Assembly: GCA_023150835.1 (NCBI GenBank)
Contig: JAKLKB010000001.1
Coordinates: 62,001 to 126,000, forward strand
Length of the DNA: 64,000 bases
Source of the DNA: Myxococcota bacterium
Lineage (GTDB): Bacteria > Myxococcota_C > UBA6777
Reading direction: 5' to 3'
A program made the position numbers and the translations under genes. The notes under the pieces are model-generated. The model did no database searches and was not told where the DNA came from. It saw only the letters and a program-made list of their open reading frames with translations. The number at the start of each line of letters is the position of its first letter. The first letter of the stretch is position 1. Below are positions 46,011 to 54,641 of this stretch, in pieces.

Positions 46011-46354
46011 GAGTCTCGTCTCCTTCGTAGGTTTCGATCGGCGATGTGCGCGGCGTGTGGAGGGGGGAGCCTACTTGCGTGCCAAGTCGCTTCTTTGTAC
46101 TTTGCTGCGCGAGCGCATCGGGGCTTGTCGAGTTTTCTTTGGCCCTATCTCATTTCGTTGGGGTCAGCGGTGGGATACAGAGCGCGATCTCGTTGAACGA
46201 CACACGACGTTTTGCGATCTAAATCTTGTTTGTGCCTTGTGGTTTCTGGCCGAACGCTTGTGCGGATGGTTGGCTGGATCGTGAAAAAGTTCCCATGTAC
46301 GGTGTGTTTGATCTGTCTGCTTGGTGTGCAGTTTGTAAAAAGGAGCAACGTTTG
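46011..46354. promoter_or_regulatory. Divergent A2M-lgt intergenic region
   Basis: 344 bp with the RBS sites of both flanking genes (AAGGAG near 46020 on the reverse strand; AGGAG near 46341-46346 forward). No clear -35/-10 pair. A short in-frame extension of lgt upstream lacks an RBS. Confidence 0.4.
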
Positions 46355-47572
46355 ATGAAGTATCCAGAGTGGTTATCGCCGTTTATCATCTCGCCGGATA
46401 TCCCGCTGCGTTGGTACGGTACGATGTATGTGTTGGGCTTTCTGTCTGGCTTTTTGATCATGCGCCATTACATCAAGACCAAGGAGTTCAAGATCCCGCT
46501 TGAAGAAGAGGGCGGACTCTACGACCTGATGATGTATCTTATCCTTGGTTTGATGATCGGTGCGCGGGTGGGCAACTACATCCTCTACAGCCCAGAAGTG
46601 TTTGTTTTGCGGCCTTGGGAAGTCATCGGCTTCCATTATCGGCCTGATGGGAAGTTTAGCCATTTTGCCTTGTCTGGGATGTCTTTTCACGGCGGGCTGT
46701 TCGGGGTATTTGTGGCGATCTTGCTGTTTTTGCGTCGCTACAATTACAAGTTTTCGCACATCGGAGACTGGGCGGTTCTTGCGGCGACGCCCGGTCTGTT
46801 CTTCGGTCGGATGGGGAACTTCTTTAACGCCGAACTTTACGGTACGAAGACATCTTCGATCTGGGGGATGCGGTTTCCCCTTTACGATAAGGTCGGTGGA
46901 TACGAGAAATGGATCAAGCTTCCTGCGGCGCTGCGCCCGTACACAGAGCCACGCCACGCTTCGCAGCTTTACGAGGCGTTGCTTGAGGGCTTGGTGCTGA
47001 TGTTGATCTTGTTATTTATCAAAAGCCGCAAGCCTGCGCGGGGTGTGATGGCGTGGGCGTTTGTCGCCTTCTATGGTCTATTTCGGACGATGGTTGAATT
47101 TGTGCGCGATCCGAGTATCGCTTGGTCGTTGGGATGGTTCACTTCGGGGATGTTTTATTCTGTCCCGATGTTCCTCGTCGGGGTGGTAATGATGATCCGA
47201 CTCCAACAAAATCGCACCTCCTTTGTGGGGGATGATGCTTCGCCTTATCGCAATCCTTCGCCTTTCAAGGTTTCGGCTTCCAAAAGCGGGGCAGCGCCCA
47301 AAGATCGGCAGCGCCCATCTTCTCCGAAAGATCCGCCTCTTTCGTCTGCATCTTCTCCTGCAAAGGCATCGAATAAGGCCAAAGAGGCCGCCCCCAAAGC
47401 CCCCGCAAACCCACCCTCGGATGAAGCCTCTGCTGTTTCCACAAAGACCGCTCCTTCGGCAAAGACCGCTCCTCCGAAAAAGAACACTGCTCCGAATCAG
47501 CACAAGCCCACCCCGAAATCCTCTGTCTCGCAACAAGCCGCCAACAAAAGCAGCAAAAAGAAGAAAAAATAA
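46355..47572 (+). CDS. lgt: Prolipoprotein diacylglyceryl transferase with C-terminal basic extension
   Basis: 405 residues; the first ~285 are Lgt, the inner-membrane enzyme that transfers diacylglycerol from phosphatidylglycerol to the lipobox Cys. Motifs: PDIPLRWYGTMYVLGFLSG, the conserved HGG (SFHGGLFG), FFGRMGNFFNAELYG (Lgt signature), and a C-terminal EFVRDP. Several membrane segments match the family. Residues ~290-405 are an unusual Ala/Pro/Ser/Lys-rich tail ending in KSSKKKKK, presumably cytosolic. AGGAG lies 9 nt before the ATG at 46355. The window contains several lipoproteins, including the divergent A2M gene, which need this enzyme. Confidence 0.93.
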   Translation: MKYPEWLSPFIISPDIPLRWYGTMYVLGFLSGFLIMRHYIKTKEFKIPLEEEGGLYDLMMYLILGLMIGARVGNYILYSPEVFVLRPWEVIGFHYRPDGKFSHFALSGMSFHGGLFGVFVAILLFLRRYNYKFSHIGDWAVLAATPGLFFGRMGNFFNAELYGTKTSSIWGMRFPLYDKVGGYEKWIKLPAALRPYTEPRHASQLYEALLEGLVLMLILLFIKSRKPARGVMAWAFVAFYGLFRTMVEFVRDPSIAWSLGWFTSGMFYSVPMFLVGVVMMIRLQQNRTSFVGDDASPYRNPSPFKVSASKSGAAPKDRQRPSSPKDPPLSSASSPAKASNKAKEAAPKAPANPPSDEASAVSTKTAPSAKTAPPKKNTAPNQHKPTPKSSVSQQAANKSSKKKKK

Positions 47573-48333
47573 ATCTTGGAAGATCGAGGGCTTGTTCAAA
47601 TCAATCGCAGCGTTGTTTCAACGCCTGCAAGCACAGGGGCTGTTTGCCACATCATACAAAATCTGCCTAGTGCGTGATTGAAAGATGGCGGATTATCCGT
47701 CTTTTTATGCATCGTCTCCTTTTCTTTCTCTTCTATTCTTTCGTTCCACCCGTCTTCGATGCAAGGCAACGTTTGCAATCCTTCACCATCCTTTCGGATG
47801 CTCCGCTTTTCTCCCCCCTCGCCTCCGCTGCGCAGCCCCAAGGCGGCGGCTCCAACACTCTTCGATGCACCGGCTGGTGAGTTTCAAGGAGTTGGCTTGT
47901 TTGCTGTCTTCTTTGTACTGCTTCCTTAGGGTTTTGACGCAGCTTTGTTTGCAGGCATTGAGAAACAAACGACATTCATCGCTCGGTGAGCTGGGCCATC
48001 CGTCTCTGTCTGGTGCTTGGCCTGATGCTATTGCCCTCGATCTGTTGCGTCGGTGACCTCTTCATCGCCATCTTTTTTGAACGAACCCGTTCTTCGGGCG
48101 CGAAAGTTGAAGAAACTTAGTGATACTTACTTATAACGAGATAAAATTTGTGTTCGCGGCATTTCAAGCGGCAGTGTTGCTTGAGTGAAAGAACGATGAT
48201 CTCTTCGCCAACATGGGGTCAAGGGGGCTAAGACCCCTTGCGGGGTGTGGGGCCGCGCCCCACAAAAACAAAACCAACAACGCAGATGGTGTAGATGACG
48301 GATAGACGGGCGTTATGGGGTAGATGTGGGACT
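47573..48333. other. Gene-poor region with repeat remnants
   Basis: It contains a family A end fragment (ATACAAAATCTGCC, 47654-47680) and a G/C hairpin GTGGGG-CCGCG-CCCCAC at about 48257-48273. A reverse-strand open frame around 47783-47990 has a twin CX3C pattern (CKQSC ... CIEEC), but no start with RBS and a likely frameshift upstream. An AT-rich stretch lies at 48117-48150. No gene is supported with confidence. Confidence 0.4.
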
Positions 48334-48471
48334 CTAAAACAAGGCTTTGGCTTGTTCGATCAGTTTGAAGATCGCGCCGTCGTCGTTTTTGCGCAGGCGT
48401 CCGAAAAGCCCGTCCCTCCAGCGTTTTGGGAAGGCGTCTTTGCCATGCAAAGCGCCGATTAGGGTAGCGAG
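48334..48471 (-). pseudogene. 3' remnant of an ADP-ribosylglycohydrolase family gene
   Basis: About 45 codons ending at a stop at 48334. The product would read LATLIGALHGKDAFPKRW, then GLFGR and DDGAIFKLIEQAKALF. This matches the C-terminal end of ADP-ribosylglycohydrolases (a GALHG...IPxxW block, then GR...DDGR.F.LIE). Everything upstream, including the Asp metal ligands, is missing; the fragment runs directly into the stop of the next reverse gene at 48477. The frame stays open into that gene, but without related sequence. It therefore looks like a truncated gene. Confidence 0.6.
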
Positions 48472-48476
48472 CCTTT

Positions 48477-50144
48477 TTATTTGGAGGTATCGGAGGCTTG
48501 TGGGTCATCGTTTTCATCGGAGCCACCGAGCAATTGGAGGATGATGGCTTCATAGACAAACAAGCGAACCGCAAGATAAAGCAGGGCGGGGAGGCCCCAC
48601 AAAGGCAAGCTGAGCAAGAGCAGCGCACCTAGCACATAAGCAACGGAAAGAGCGGGTGCTTGGGTGGATTCGCCCTCGGAAGTGATGCGTTCTTCGCGTG
48701 GATAGAGTGCGTCGAGGGCATTTTCTCCGAGTTGACGCATCATGCCTACGACAAAGTCGAGAACGAGCAACAGCGGAAAGAGTAGCAAGCTGAGGACAGA
48801 CAAAGGAAAGATCCGCATCCATCGTGGAGGTTGTAGGGTGCGTTTTGAGAGATCACTAAGGAAGTAGAGGGTTGTGTTGAGGATAAGAGACCAGAGGAAA
48901 AAGAGGAAAAAGAAGGGAACCCAAAGAGGCGCGCTAAAAAGCAGTTGTACGCGCAGGCGCAGTTCGGGCTGCATACACCAAACGCCCGCGATGCCTGCGA
49001 TGGGTACGATCAAAGCGAGCAAAAGGGTGATCTTGTGGAGGTTTTGCCCTGCGGGGAGGGTGTTGCTGTAGAAGACAAAGAGGCGAAGCAAAAAGAAAGA
49101 AAAACCAAAAAGCAGCCAGATGACAGCGACTTGGGGGTAAGAGGGCTTGGGCTGTCGGAGAGAGAGGCCGAGCAGCGCGTAAAGAGGGAGCAAGGCCGAC
49201 ACAAGGGTGAGAAGAAGAGGGACGGAGAGCAGCGCAGCCGTCGCGCTGAGGAGGAGGTTGGCCGCAAGGGGAGAAGCGAGCGCGGAGGCCCGATCCAGCA
49301 GCAATACGAGAAGAAAAGGGCTGAGAAAAAGCAATGCGACGGAGCGTGCGGACAGTCGGCGTTGTTTGCTCCATGACCACAACAAAGCGCCCGAAGGAAG
49401 GGCGATATAGAGTGCGACGATTAAACCCGCGATGTGTTTGCTGAGCGCGCTTGCGGTGAGCGAGGGAAAGAGCGATTGGAGAAGCTTTGCGAGGGGTTGT
49501 GCGATGTCCGAATGGAGTCCGAGGATGGCTTTTTGGGTGATGGCTTGAGCGATCAATCCGGCTTGATCGGCGGCACCTTGGAGGATATGCCCGAAGATGG
49601 CGAGTAGCACGAGGCTTTCGTAAGCGAGGGTAGTAAGGAAGAGGCCGATCTGATCGCGCAGGTGGTCGTGTGTGAGCAAGCCGTAGCCAAGGGAAAGAGA
49701 CAGCGGCGCAAGAAAGAGGCCGGGAAAGGTCCGGATGAAGGCAGGATCCATCAAGATCAGTTTGCGGGTAAGCATCATCTGGAGGGCAGGATCGGCTTGG
49801 AAAAGACGCACGATGTCGCTCAAGAGCCAGAGGAAAGAACCGAGCAAAAGTTCGATGGCAAGGGTCTTTCGGAACAAGGTATAGAGGCGTGCATGGAGCG
49901 TGGGTGCGATCGGTTGCAGCCCCAAGATCAAGAGAAAAGGGCTGAGGATGGCACTGGTGAGAACAGAGATCCCAAAGAGGGGAAAGCCGATGGATACGGG
50001 CGAATGGAGGAGCCATCGGATCGAAGGCGGCCAAAAGAAAGGAAGCAGAAAACCAAAGACAACCGCCCACGCACCCAAGATCGCGCCAAAAACAGCGAGG
50101 GGTAGGTGCAAAACATGGGGTGTGGTACGTGAGAGAGAAGGCAT
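48477..50144 (-). CDS. Polytopic membrane protein, function unknown
   Basis: 555 residues with about 12 hydrophobic segments spread over the length, beginning VLHLPLAVFGAILGAWAVVFGF. Charged loops are short. A central segment, ITQKAILGLHSDIAQPLAKL, and a loop NALDALYPREERITSEGEST are the longest soluble parts. The C-terminus is cytosolic-looking and acidic (GGSDENDDPQASD). No transporter family motif was recognised. AGGAG lies 7 nt before the ATG. It lies 84 bp downstream of the GYF/TPR gene in the same direction and may be co-transcribed with it, so the two may act together at the membrane. Confidence 0.75.
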   Translation of the reverse strand: MPSLSRTTPHVLHLPLAVFGAILGAWAVVFGFLLPFFWPPSIRWLLHSPVSIGFPLFGISVLTSAILSPFLLILGLQPIAPTLHARLYTLFRKTLAIELLLGSFLWLLSDIVRLFQADPALQMMLTRKLILMDPAFIRTFPGLFLAPLSLSLGYGLLTHDHLRDQIGLFLTTLAYESLVLLAIFGHILQGAADQAGLIAQAITQKAILGLHSDIAQPLAKLLQSLFPSLTASALSKHIAGLIVALYIALPSGALLWSWSKQRRLSARSVALLFLSPFLLVLLLDRASALASPLAANLLLSATAALLSVPLLLTLVSALLPLYALLGLSLRQPKPSYPQVAVIWLLFGFSFFLLRLFVFYSNTLPAGQNLHKITLLLALIVPIAGIAGVWCMQPELRLRVQLLFSAPLWVPFFFLFFLWSLILNTTLYFLSDLSKRTLQPPRWMRIFPLSVLSLLLFPLLLVLDFVVGMMRQLGENALDALYPREERITSEGESTQAPALSVAYVLGALLLLSLPLWGLPALLYLAVRLFVYEAIILQLLGGSDENDDPQASDTSK

Positions 50145-50228
50145 GAGAGGACTCCTGTTTCGGCAGAGATAGAGGTGCGGAAAAAGAGGGTATAGGCTTG
50201 GGAGGGTCGGAAGATCCAGTAAAAAGGC

Positions 50229-53200
50229 TCATTCATCGGAGGTTTGTGGGAGACAACGTGCGTAGAGGTAAGCGAGCAGAAGTCGCATGGAAGAGGAGGG
50301 GGGTGGCGTGCTGCCGCGAAGTTGAACGAGGGGCGAGCGACAAGCAGGAGGGTTGTTTTCGCGGCGTGCGATCTCGCTTTGTGCGAGCCATGGGATCTCC
50401 CATGAGGGGTAGTCACGAGCAAGAGCGGCAAAGCGAGCCTTTGCGGTGTTGGGTTGTTGTTGGAGGTCAAAGAGGATCTGCAACAGTGCGCGAACGCGTG
50501 GTGTAATCGACGGAAGAGCCTCCCACTTTTTGCGTTTTTTTGTGGAGGTGGGAGCGTCTTGAAACAGAAGATCCAGTAAAAAAGGCCAAGCGTGAAGGAT
50601 ATCTGCGTCAGGAGGAGGAGTGGACTTTTTGTGGAAGAGCCGCAAGGCAGCGCGGGTTTTGGCGTCTGTGGCGAGTTGAAGCCAGAGCAGCCATGCAGGA
50701 AGGAAATCCGTCTCTTTTTTGAGTAATATCTCAAGAATACGGATGGCTTTGGGTAGATTTTCGGAGGCAACATAGGCAAGAGCTTGTCCGAATTGCATCG
50801 CGGTTTTTTCTTTGCTTTGGGCTTCTGCGCGTTGGAAGAGTGGGAGAGCTTGTTCTGCCTTTGCATCGCGCAATAGGCAAATGCCGTTGGCGAGGGCAAA
50901 CTGATGAGTAGGGCATTGTTCGGATGAGGGGATCTCTTCGCATTTTCCGATGCTGGCGAGGGCGAGAGATTGCATTGAAAAGATCTTACAATGTTCGTTT
51001 GGAGGTCGTGTTTGGAGGGCGTGTTTGAGGTAGGGTAGGGCTTCTTTGGTTTGGCCTAGGTTGGAAAGCATCTGGATCAGCGGGTAGATCAAGCGGATGC
51101 GTCCGTCGCCAAGGGTGTAGGCTTGACGTAAGAAGGCGAGACGTTCATGGGGGGGACGTTTCGTATCAAGGGCGACCAATTCGTAGCCATAAGGGGAACG
51201 GGGAAAGCGGGAGCGCAGTGTCTGTTGGAGAGCAAGACGTTCGGCGGATTCTTTTGCGGGGTCAAGTGAAAGAGCGCGCCAATAGAGGGGTTCGGGTTGG
51301 TTTGGGTAATCGCGGGAAAAGTCATCAAGGTATTTGGTGCGTTCGTTGAGATCGGGTTCTTCTTGGGCCAACAAGAGGCGCATGAGTGCGGGATAGGCAA
51401 AGGGGGTTTTGGGGCGCCAACGCTCTTGGAGGGCTTGGCGGTAGGCTTGCAAGGCGATCTCTGGTTTGCCTTGGAGTTCAAACCATTGTCCTTGGATGTA
51501 GAGAGTGAGGAAGCGATTGCGGGGGTGGGCAAGTCCTTTTTTCTGAAGGTGGCGGAGGGCTTGTTGCCAAGGCTTGCGCAGGTTGAAGTGGCGCAAAAGC
51601 TGGAAGTAAAGCAAAAGCATCTCGGGCTGTTGGGGGATGTGTTGGGGGTAAGTTTTTTGAATGTCGTCCAAGGCACGTTGGGGTTGTCCAGCCCAAAAAG
51701 CATAGCGCAGACGGCGTTGGAGGATATCGTCGTCTTGAGGCTCAAGGTTGTGGGCTTTTTCGAGGGCGCGAAGGGCTTCGTCCGCTTGGTTTTCGCTCCA
51801 GAGGTAGCGTGCTTCGAGCGCGTAGTATTGGGCCATAAGAGATTGTGGGTAGTGTGCTTGGAGGGTTTTTTGTTGGATGGCTTGACGGATCTGAAGGATT
51901 TGGGCGTTCCATTCGGGCGTATCTTTTCGCCAAGCGTGTTGGAGGAGGGTGAGAAGGGCGGGGAGGTGTTCAGGGGCGCGGCTTTTGGCTTGGAGCAAAA
52001 AGGCGGTGGCTTGGTTTTCTTGGTTGTGTCGGAGGTGATAAAGCGCTTGTCGCCAACAAGGTAGGACGTAAGCGGTGTGTTTTTGGCAAAGGGAGCGATA
52101 GATCTCGATGGCGGGCTTTTCGCGCCCCATGAGTTCGAACATTCGGGCAATCATATATCCCCATACGGGGTCTTGAATGCGTGTTTTTAGAGATTGTCGA
52201 AGCTGTGGGTAGAGTTTTTGAAGGTCATCTTGGGAGCGTAAAGCGACTGCGCGGCTCAATTCAACGAGAGAAAATTCTTTTTGGAGGGTGGGAGAAAACT
52301 TTTGTTTGAGGAGATCGCGCCAGATGATCTCGACATCTGCGCGCATCGAGCGTTCGGTGCCGTGGCTATCAAAGAGAAGATAAGCGTAGCGGATGGCGAG
52401 CCAATCCGCAGGGTTTTTTTGTTGTTGATAGGCCTGCATGGCTTTTCGGCTAAGCGTGCGATGTGCTTGGATGTGATCGAGTTGGAGAGCGCGTTGTGTG
52501 AGGGAAAGCGGAGGTTTTTTTAGGCGTTGGCTTCGTCGGAAAGATGCGCTGCGAAAGGCCCAAAAAGTGGCGAAGACGCTACCAAAGAAAAGAAGGCTCG
52601 CAAGCGTCCATACAGCGGGGTGGATGCTTCGCCAAAAGGAGGTTTTTGTGGGGGCGGGCATATTTTCGCGTGAAGAAGTAATGAGAGCCTCGGTAGAGCC
52701 TTCGCTGCGTGTGCGGGTTCCGGGCATGGCGACCCGAAGGGGATTTTGATCGAGCCATTGGATCAGAGGTGAAAAGCTCGGCCAAGTGTAGAGCGGCTGC
52801 CATTGGAGTGCTTCGGGAGACTCCGCGATCAAGGGAGCGAGTTCTTCGTTGCCGTCCAATTCATGTTTGTTCAACATATCAAAGATTTCTTCTTCGTGGA
52901 AGGGTCCAAATTGCTTTTCACTACGGCGGATCAAAAAGCGCTGAAGCGTTGAATTTGTCTCGTTTTCGCTATGGACGAAGTCTTTTAAAAGCTCCTGCAT
53001 CTTTGAATGACTTGCCGAGGCTTTTTTCTCTTTGGGCAGGGTATTTTGGCGTGGGGGGGGGGGTTGTTTGGGCGTAGCTGGGTTAGGATTCGGCTTAGAG
53101 GGGTTGCGTTTTCCTGTGGAGTAGCGAAGTCCGCCTTCGGTCGGAGAGGAATCGAGAGCGGGTGGTGTTGGGTGTTCGTCGTTGCGGGGTTGTGGGCGAG

Positions 53201-54281
53201 GATAGTACGTTTGTGAGGGCGGAGCTTCGGGGAGATGGAAGGTGGGGTCAGGGAGGGAAGGGGGTGAGTGGGAGGCTGTGTGTCGAGGGGCAGGCTCGAC
53301 GGTTTTACGGATGGCGGAGCGGAGATCTTCGGAGAGCGAGGGAAGGTCAGGGAGGGCGGAGGCCGAGAGCGGCGGATTGCGGGGAGGGGGTTGTTCGTAG
53401 AAAGAAGGCAGTTCTGTTTCAGAAGAGAGCCGATCTTCAAATCGCAAGGGTTCACCGAGGAGATCGCTGATTTCTTGTACGCTGGTGAGGGGAGTGAGAG
53501 AGTGGTCGGGCTTGAAAGGAGGGGAGGTGTTGGCTGAGAGAAAGTCGTCAAAAACATCGAGATCTTGTTCTTGCATGGCGATGTGTTCGGGGAGATCGTC
53601 ATCAGCCATGGGCAGATCGGCAAAAGAGAGAGACTCACCGAGGGGTTCTTCGGGAGGGGTCCAGTGCCGAGCGTTGTATTGATCGCTGGAGGGGCTGCGT
53701 TGTGGGTAAGGGGCTTGAGGAGAGGGGGAGTAGGCGGGGGTATGTTGCCCAAAATGGGGAGCAGGGTAAGAGCCAGAAAGTCCGCGATGAGGAGCGGGAA
53801 GGTTTGCGGGTGGATAAGCATCGATTTGGACGGAAGGAGGCGAATAGGCGGAAGGGAGATCTGTTTTCGAGAATTGCGGGAGGTTGGTTTTTGAGCGAGG
53901 TTGATGGGTGGGTGGGGGGTAGTCTGGTTGTGTTGGGCGATAATGTCGTGGGGTGCTTATGACAGAACGAGAGGGGGAGTGTTCAGGAAGTGGAGGGCGA
54001 TTTTCTTCGATATCCCAGACTTCTGGGGAGATTTCATGAAGTTGGTCGCTTGAAAAAGTCTGTTTTTGAGCGGGGTTGTGAGGATAAGGCGGGGAGGATT
54101 GTCGGTGTTGTGGAGAGGTGGGCGGTTGAGTGTGTCGATGAGATGGGGGGTTGTTTGGTGCTTGAGGAGCGTGTTTTTTGGGAAGCGGGGAGATGTGGTT
54201 GGAGGGATGAAGGTGTGCCGTTTCGGAGGGGTGAAAGGGCTGTTTTGGATCTGGAGGGGATTTGGAGCGATCGCGTGTCAA
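50229..54281 (-). CDS. Large GYF-like/TPR membrane protein
   Basis: 1350 residues from a TTG at 54281 (GAGGAG 7 nt upstream); the open frame begins 7 codons earlier. Residues ~1-440 are Pro/Ser/His-rich and probably disordered. Residues ~440-500 (RRSEKQFGPFHEEEIFDML ... LQWQPLYTW) look like a GYF_2/DUF4339 module (GPF and terminal W). One membrane segment follows at ~553-575 (WTLASLLFFGSVFATFWAF). The rest, ~580-1330, is helical TPR repeats (for example AYVASENLPKAIRILE). The order implies a cytoplasmic disordered arm and GYF module and an extracytoplasmic TPR scaffold. Related proteins occur in myxobacteria; the partner is unknown. Confidence 0.8.
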   Translation of the reverse strand: MTRDRSKSPPDPKQPFHPSETAHLHPSNHISPLPKKHAPQAPNNPPSHRHTQPPTSPQHRQSSPPYPHNPAQKQTFSSDQLHEISPEVWDIEENRPPLPEHSPSRSVISTPRHYRPTQPDYPPPTHQPRSKTNLPQFSKTDLPSAYSPPSVQIDAYPPANLPAPHRGLSGSYPAPHFGQHTPAYSPSPQAPYPQRSPSSDQYNARHWTPPEEPLGESLSFADLPMADDDLPEHIAMQEQDLDVFDDFLSANTSPPFKPDHSLTPLTSVQEISDLLGEPLRFEDRLSSETELPSFYEQPPPRNPPLSASALPDLPSLSEDLRSAIRKTVEPAPRHTASHSPPSLPDPTFHLPEAPPSQTYYPRPQPRNDEHPTPPALDSSPTEGGLRYSTGKRNPSKPNPNPATPKQPPPPRQNTLPKEKKASASHSKMQELLKDFVHSENETNSTLQRFLIRRSEKQFGPFHEEEIFDMLNKHELDGNEELAPLIAESPEALQWQPLYTWPSFSPLIQWLDQNPLRVAMPGTRTRSEGSTEALITSSRENMPAPTKTSFWRSIHPAVWTLASLLFFGSVFATFWAFRSASFRRSQRLKKPPLSLTQRALQLDHIQAHRTLSRKAMQAYQQQKNPADWLAIRYAYLLFDSHGTERSMRADVEIIWRDLLKQKFSPTLQKEFSLVELSRAVALRSQDDLQKLYPQLRQSLKTRIQDPVWGYMIARMFELMGREKPAIEIYRSLCQKHTAYVLPCWRQALYHLRHNQENQATAFLLQAKSRAPEHLPALLTLLQHAWRKDTPEWNAQILQIRQAIQQKTLQAHYPQSLMAQYYALEARYLWSENQADEALRALEKAHNLEPQDDDILQRRLRYAFWAGQPQRALDDIQKTYPQHIPQQPEMLLLYFQLLRHFNLRKPWQQALRHLQKKGLAHPRNRFLTLYIQGQWFELQGKPEIALQAYRQALQERWRPKTPFAYPALMRLLLAQEEPDLNERTKYLDDFSRDYPNQPEPLYWRALSLDPAKESAERLALQQTLRSRFPRSPYGYELVALDTKRPPHERLAFLRQAYTLGDGRIRLIYPLIQMLSNLGQTKEALPYLKHALQTRPPNEHCKIFSMQSLALASIGKCEEIPSSEQCPTHQFALANGICLLRDAKAEQALPLFQRAEAQSKEKTAMQFGQALAYVASENLPKAIRILEILLKKETDFLPAWLLWLQLATDAKTRAALRLFHKKSTPPPDADILHAWPFLLDLLFQDAPTSTKKRKKWEALPSITPRVRALLQILFDLQQQPNTAKARFAALARDYPSWEIPWLAQSEIARRENNPPACRSPLVQLRGSTPPPSSSMRLLLAYLYARCLPQTSDE

Positions 54282-54406
54282 GGCAAACTCCTCGATTCGC
54301 AAGAGACGGCGCTTAAGCGAAATTGGGGTTGTATGTTACGCTATGCTTGCGCAGAGATCAACCGCGAGGAAGAAAGAAGCGTGTTTTTGTGCGAGGAGGG
54401 GAGGTG

Positions 54407-54532
54407 ATGTATCGTAAGGGAGGGGACTTGCGCGAGCGCAGGTTCTGGCATAACAAAGCGATGCGCCGAACACGGCGTGCGATGTGCGAAAAGAAATATC
54501 AAGGACATAGGGCCGTTGTGGAGGACGTATGA
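54407..54532 (+). CDS. Possible 41-residue basic micro-ORF, coupled to the next
   Basis: ATG at 54407 with GGAGGTG immediately upstream (only 0-2 nt spacing). The product is 41 residues, very basic (MYRKGGDLRERRFW...). Its TGA overlaps the ATG of the following ORF (ATGA at 54529-54532). No family recognised. Support is only the SD-like sequence and the overlap. Confidence 0.35.
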   Translation: MYRKGGDLRERRFWHNKAMRRTRRAMCEKKYQGHRAVVEDV

Positions 54533-54636
54533 AAGCCAATCCAACGGTCCGTTTGCACCCGCATCCACGTCGATTTATTAAGAAGCAAAAGGGTTTTCGA
54601 GAAGTGCAAGGAAGTGTTTTTGAAATAAAGCGGTAG
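54529..54636 (+). CDS. Possible 35-residue basic micro-ORF
   Basis: ATG at 54529, preceded by GGAGG at 4 nt. The product is 35 residues, MKANPTVRLHPHPRRFIKK and then QKGFREVQGSVFEIKR. Stop at 54634-54636, 5 bp before the amidase start. It could be a real leader or small protein, or a translational coupler for the amidase, which has a weak RBS of its own. No homologue recognised. Confidence 0.45.
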   Translation: MKANPTVRLHPHPRRFIKKQKGFREVQGSVFEIKR

Positions 54637-54641
54637 AAGCG

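Noticed and set aside
48253..48280. Intrinsic terminator
   Set aside because: The G/C hairpin is followed by A-rich, not T-rich, sequence on the forward strand and lies in a region without an active gene end; it resembles other dispersed G/C hairpins.
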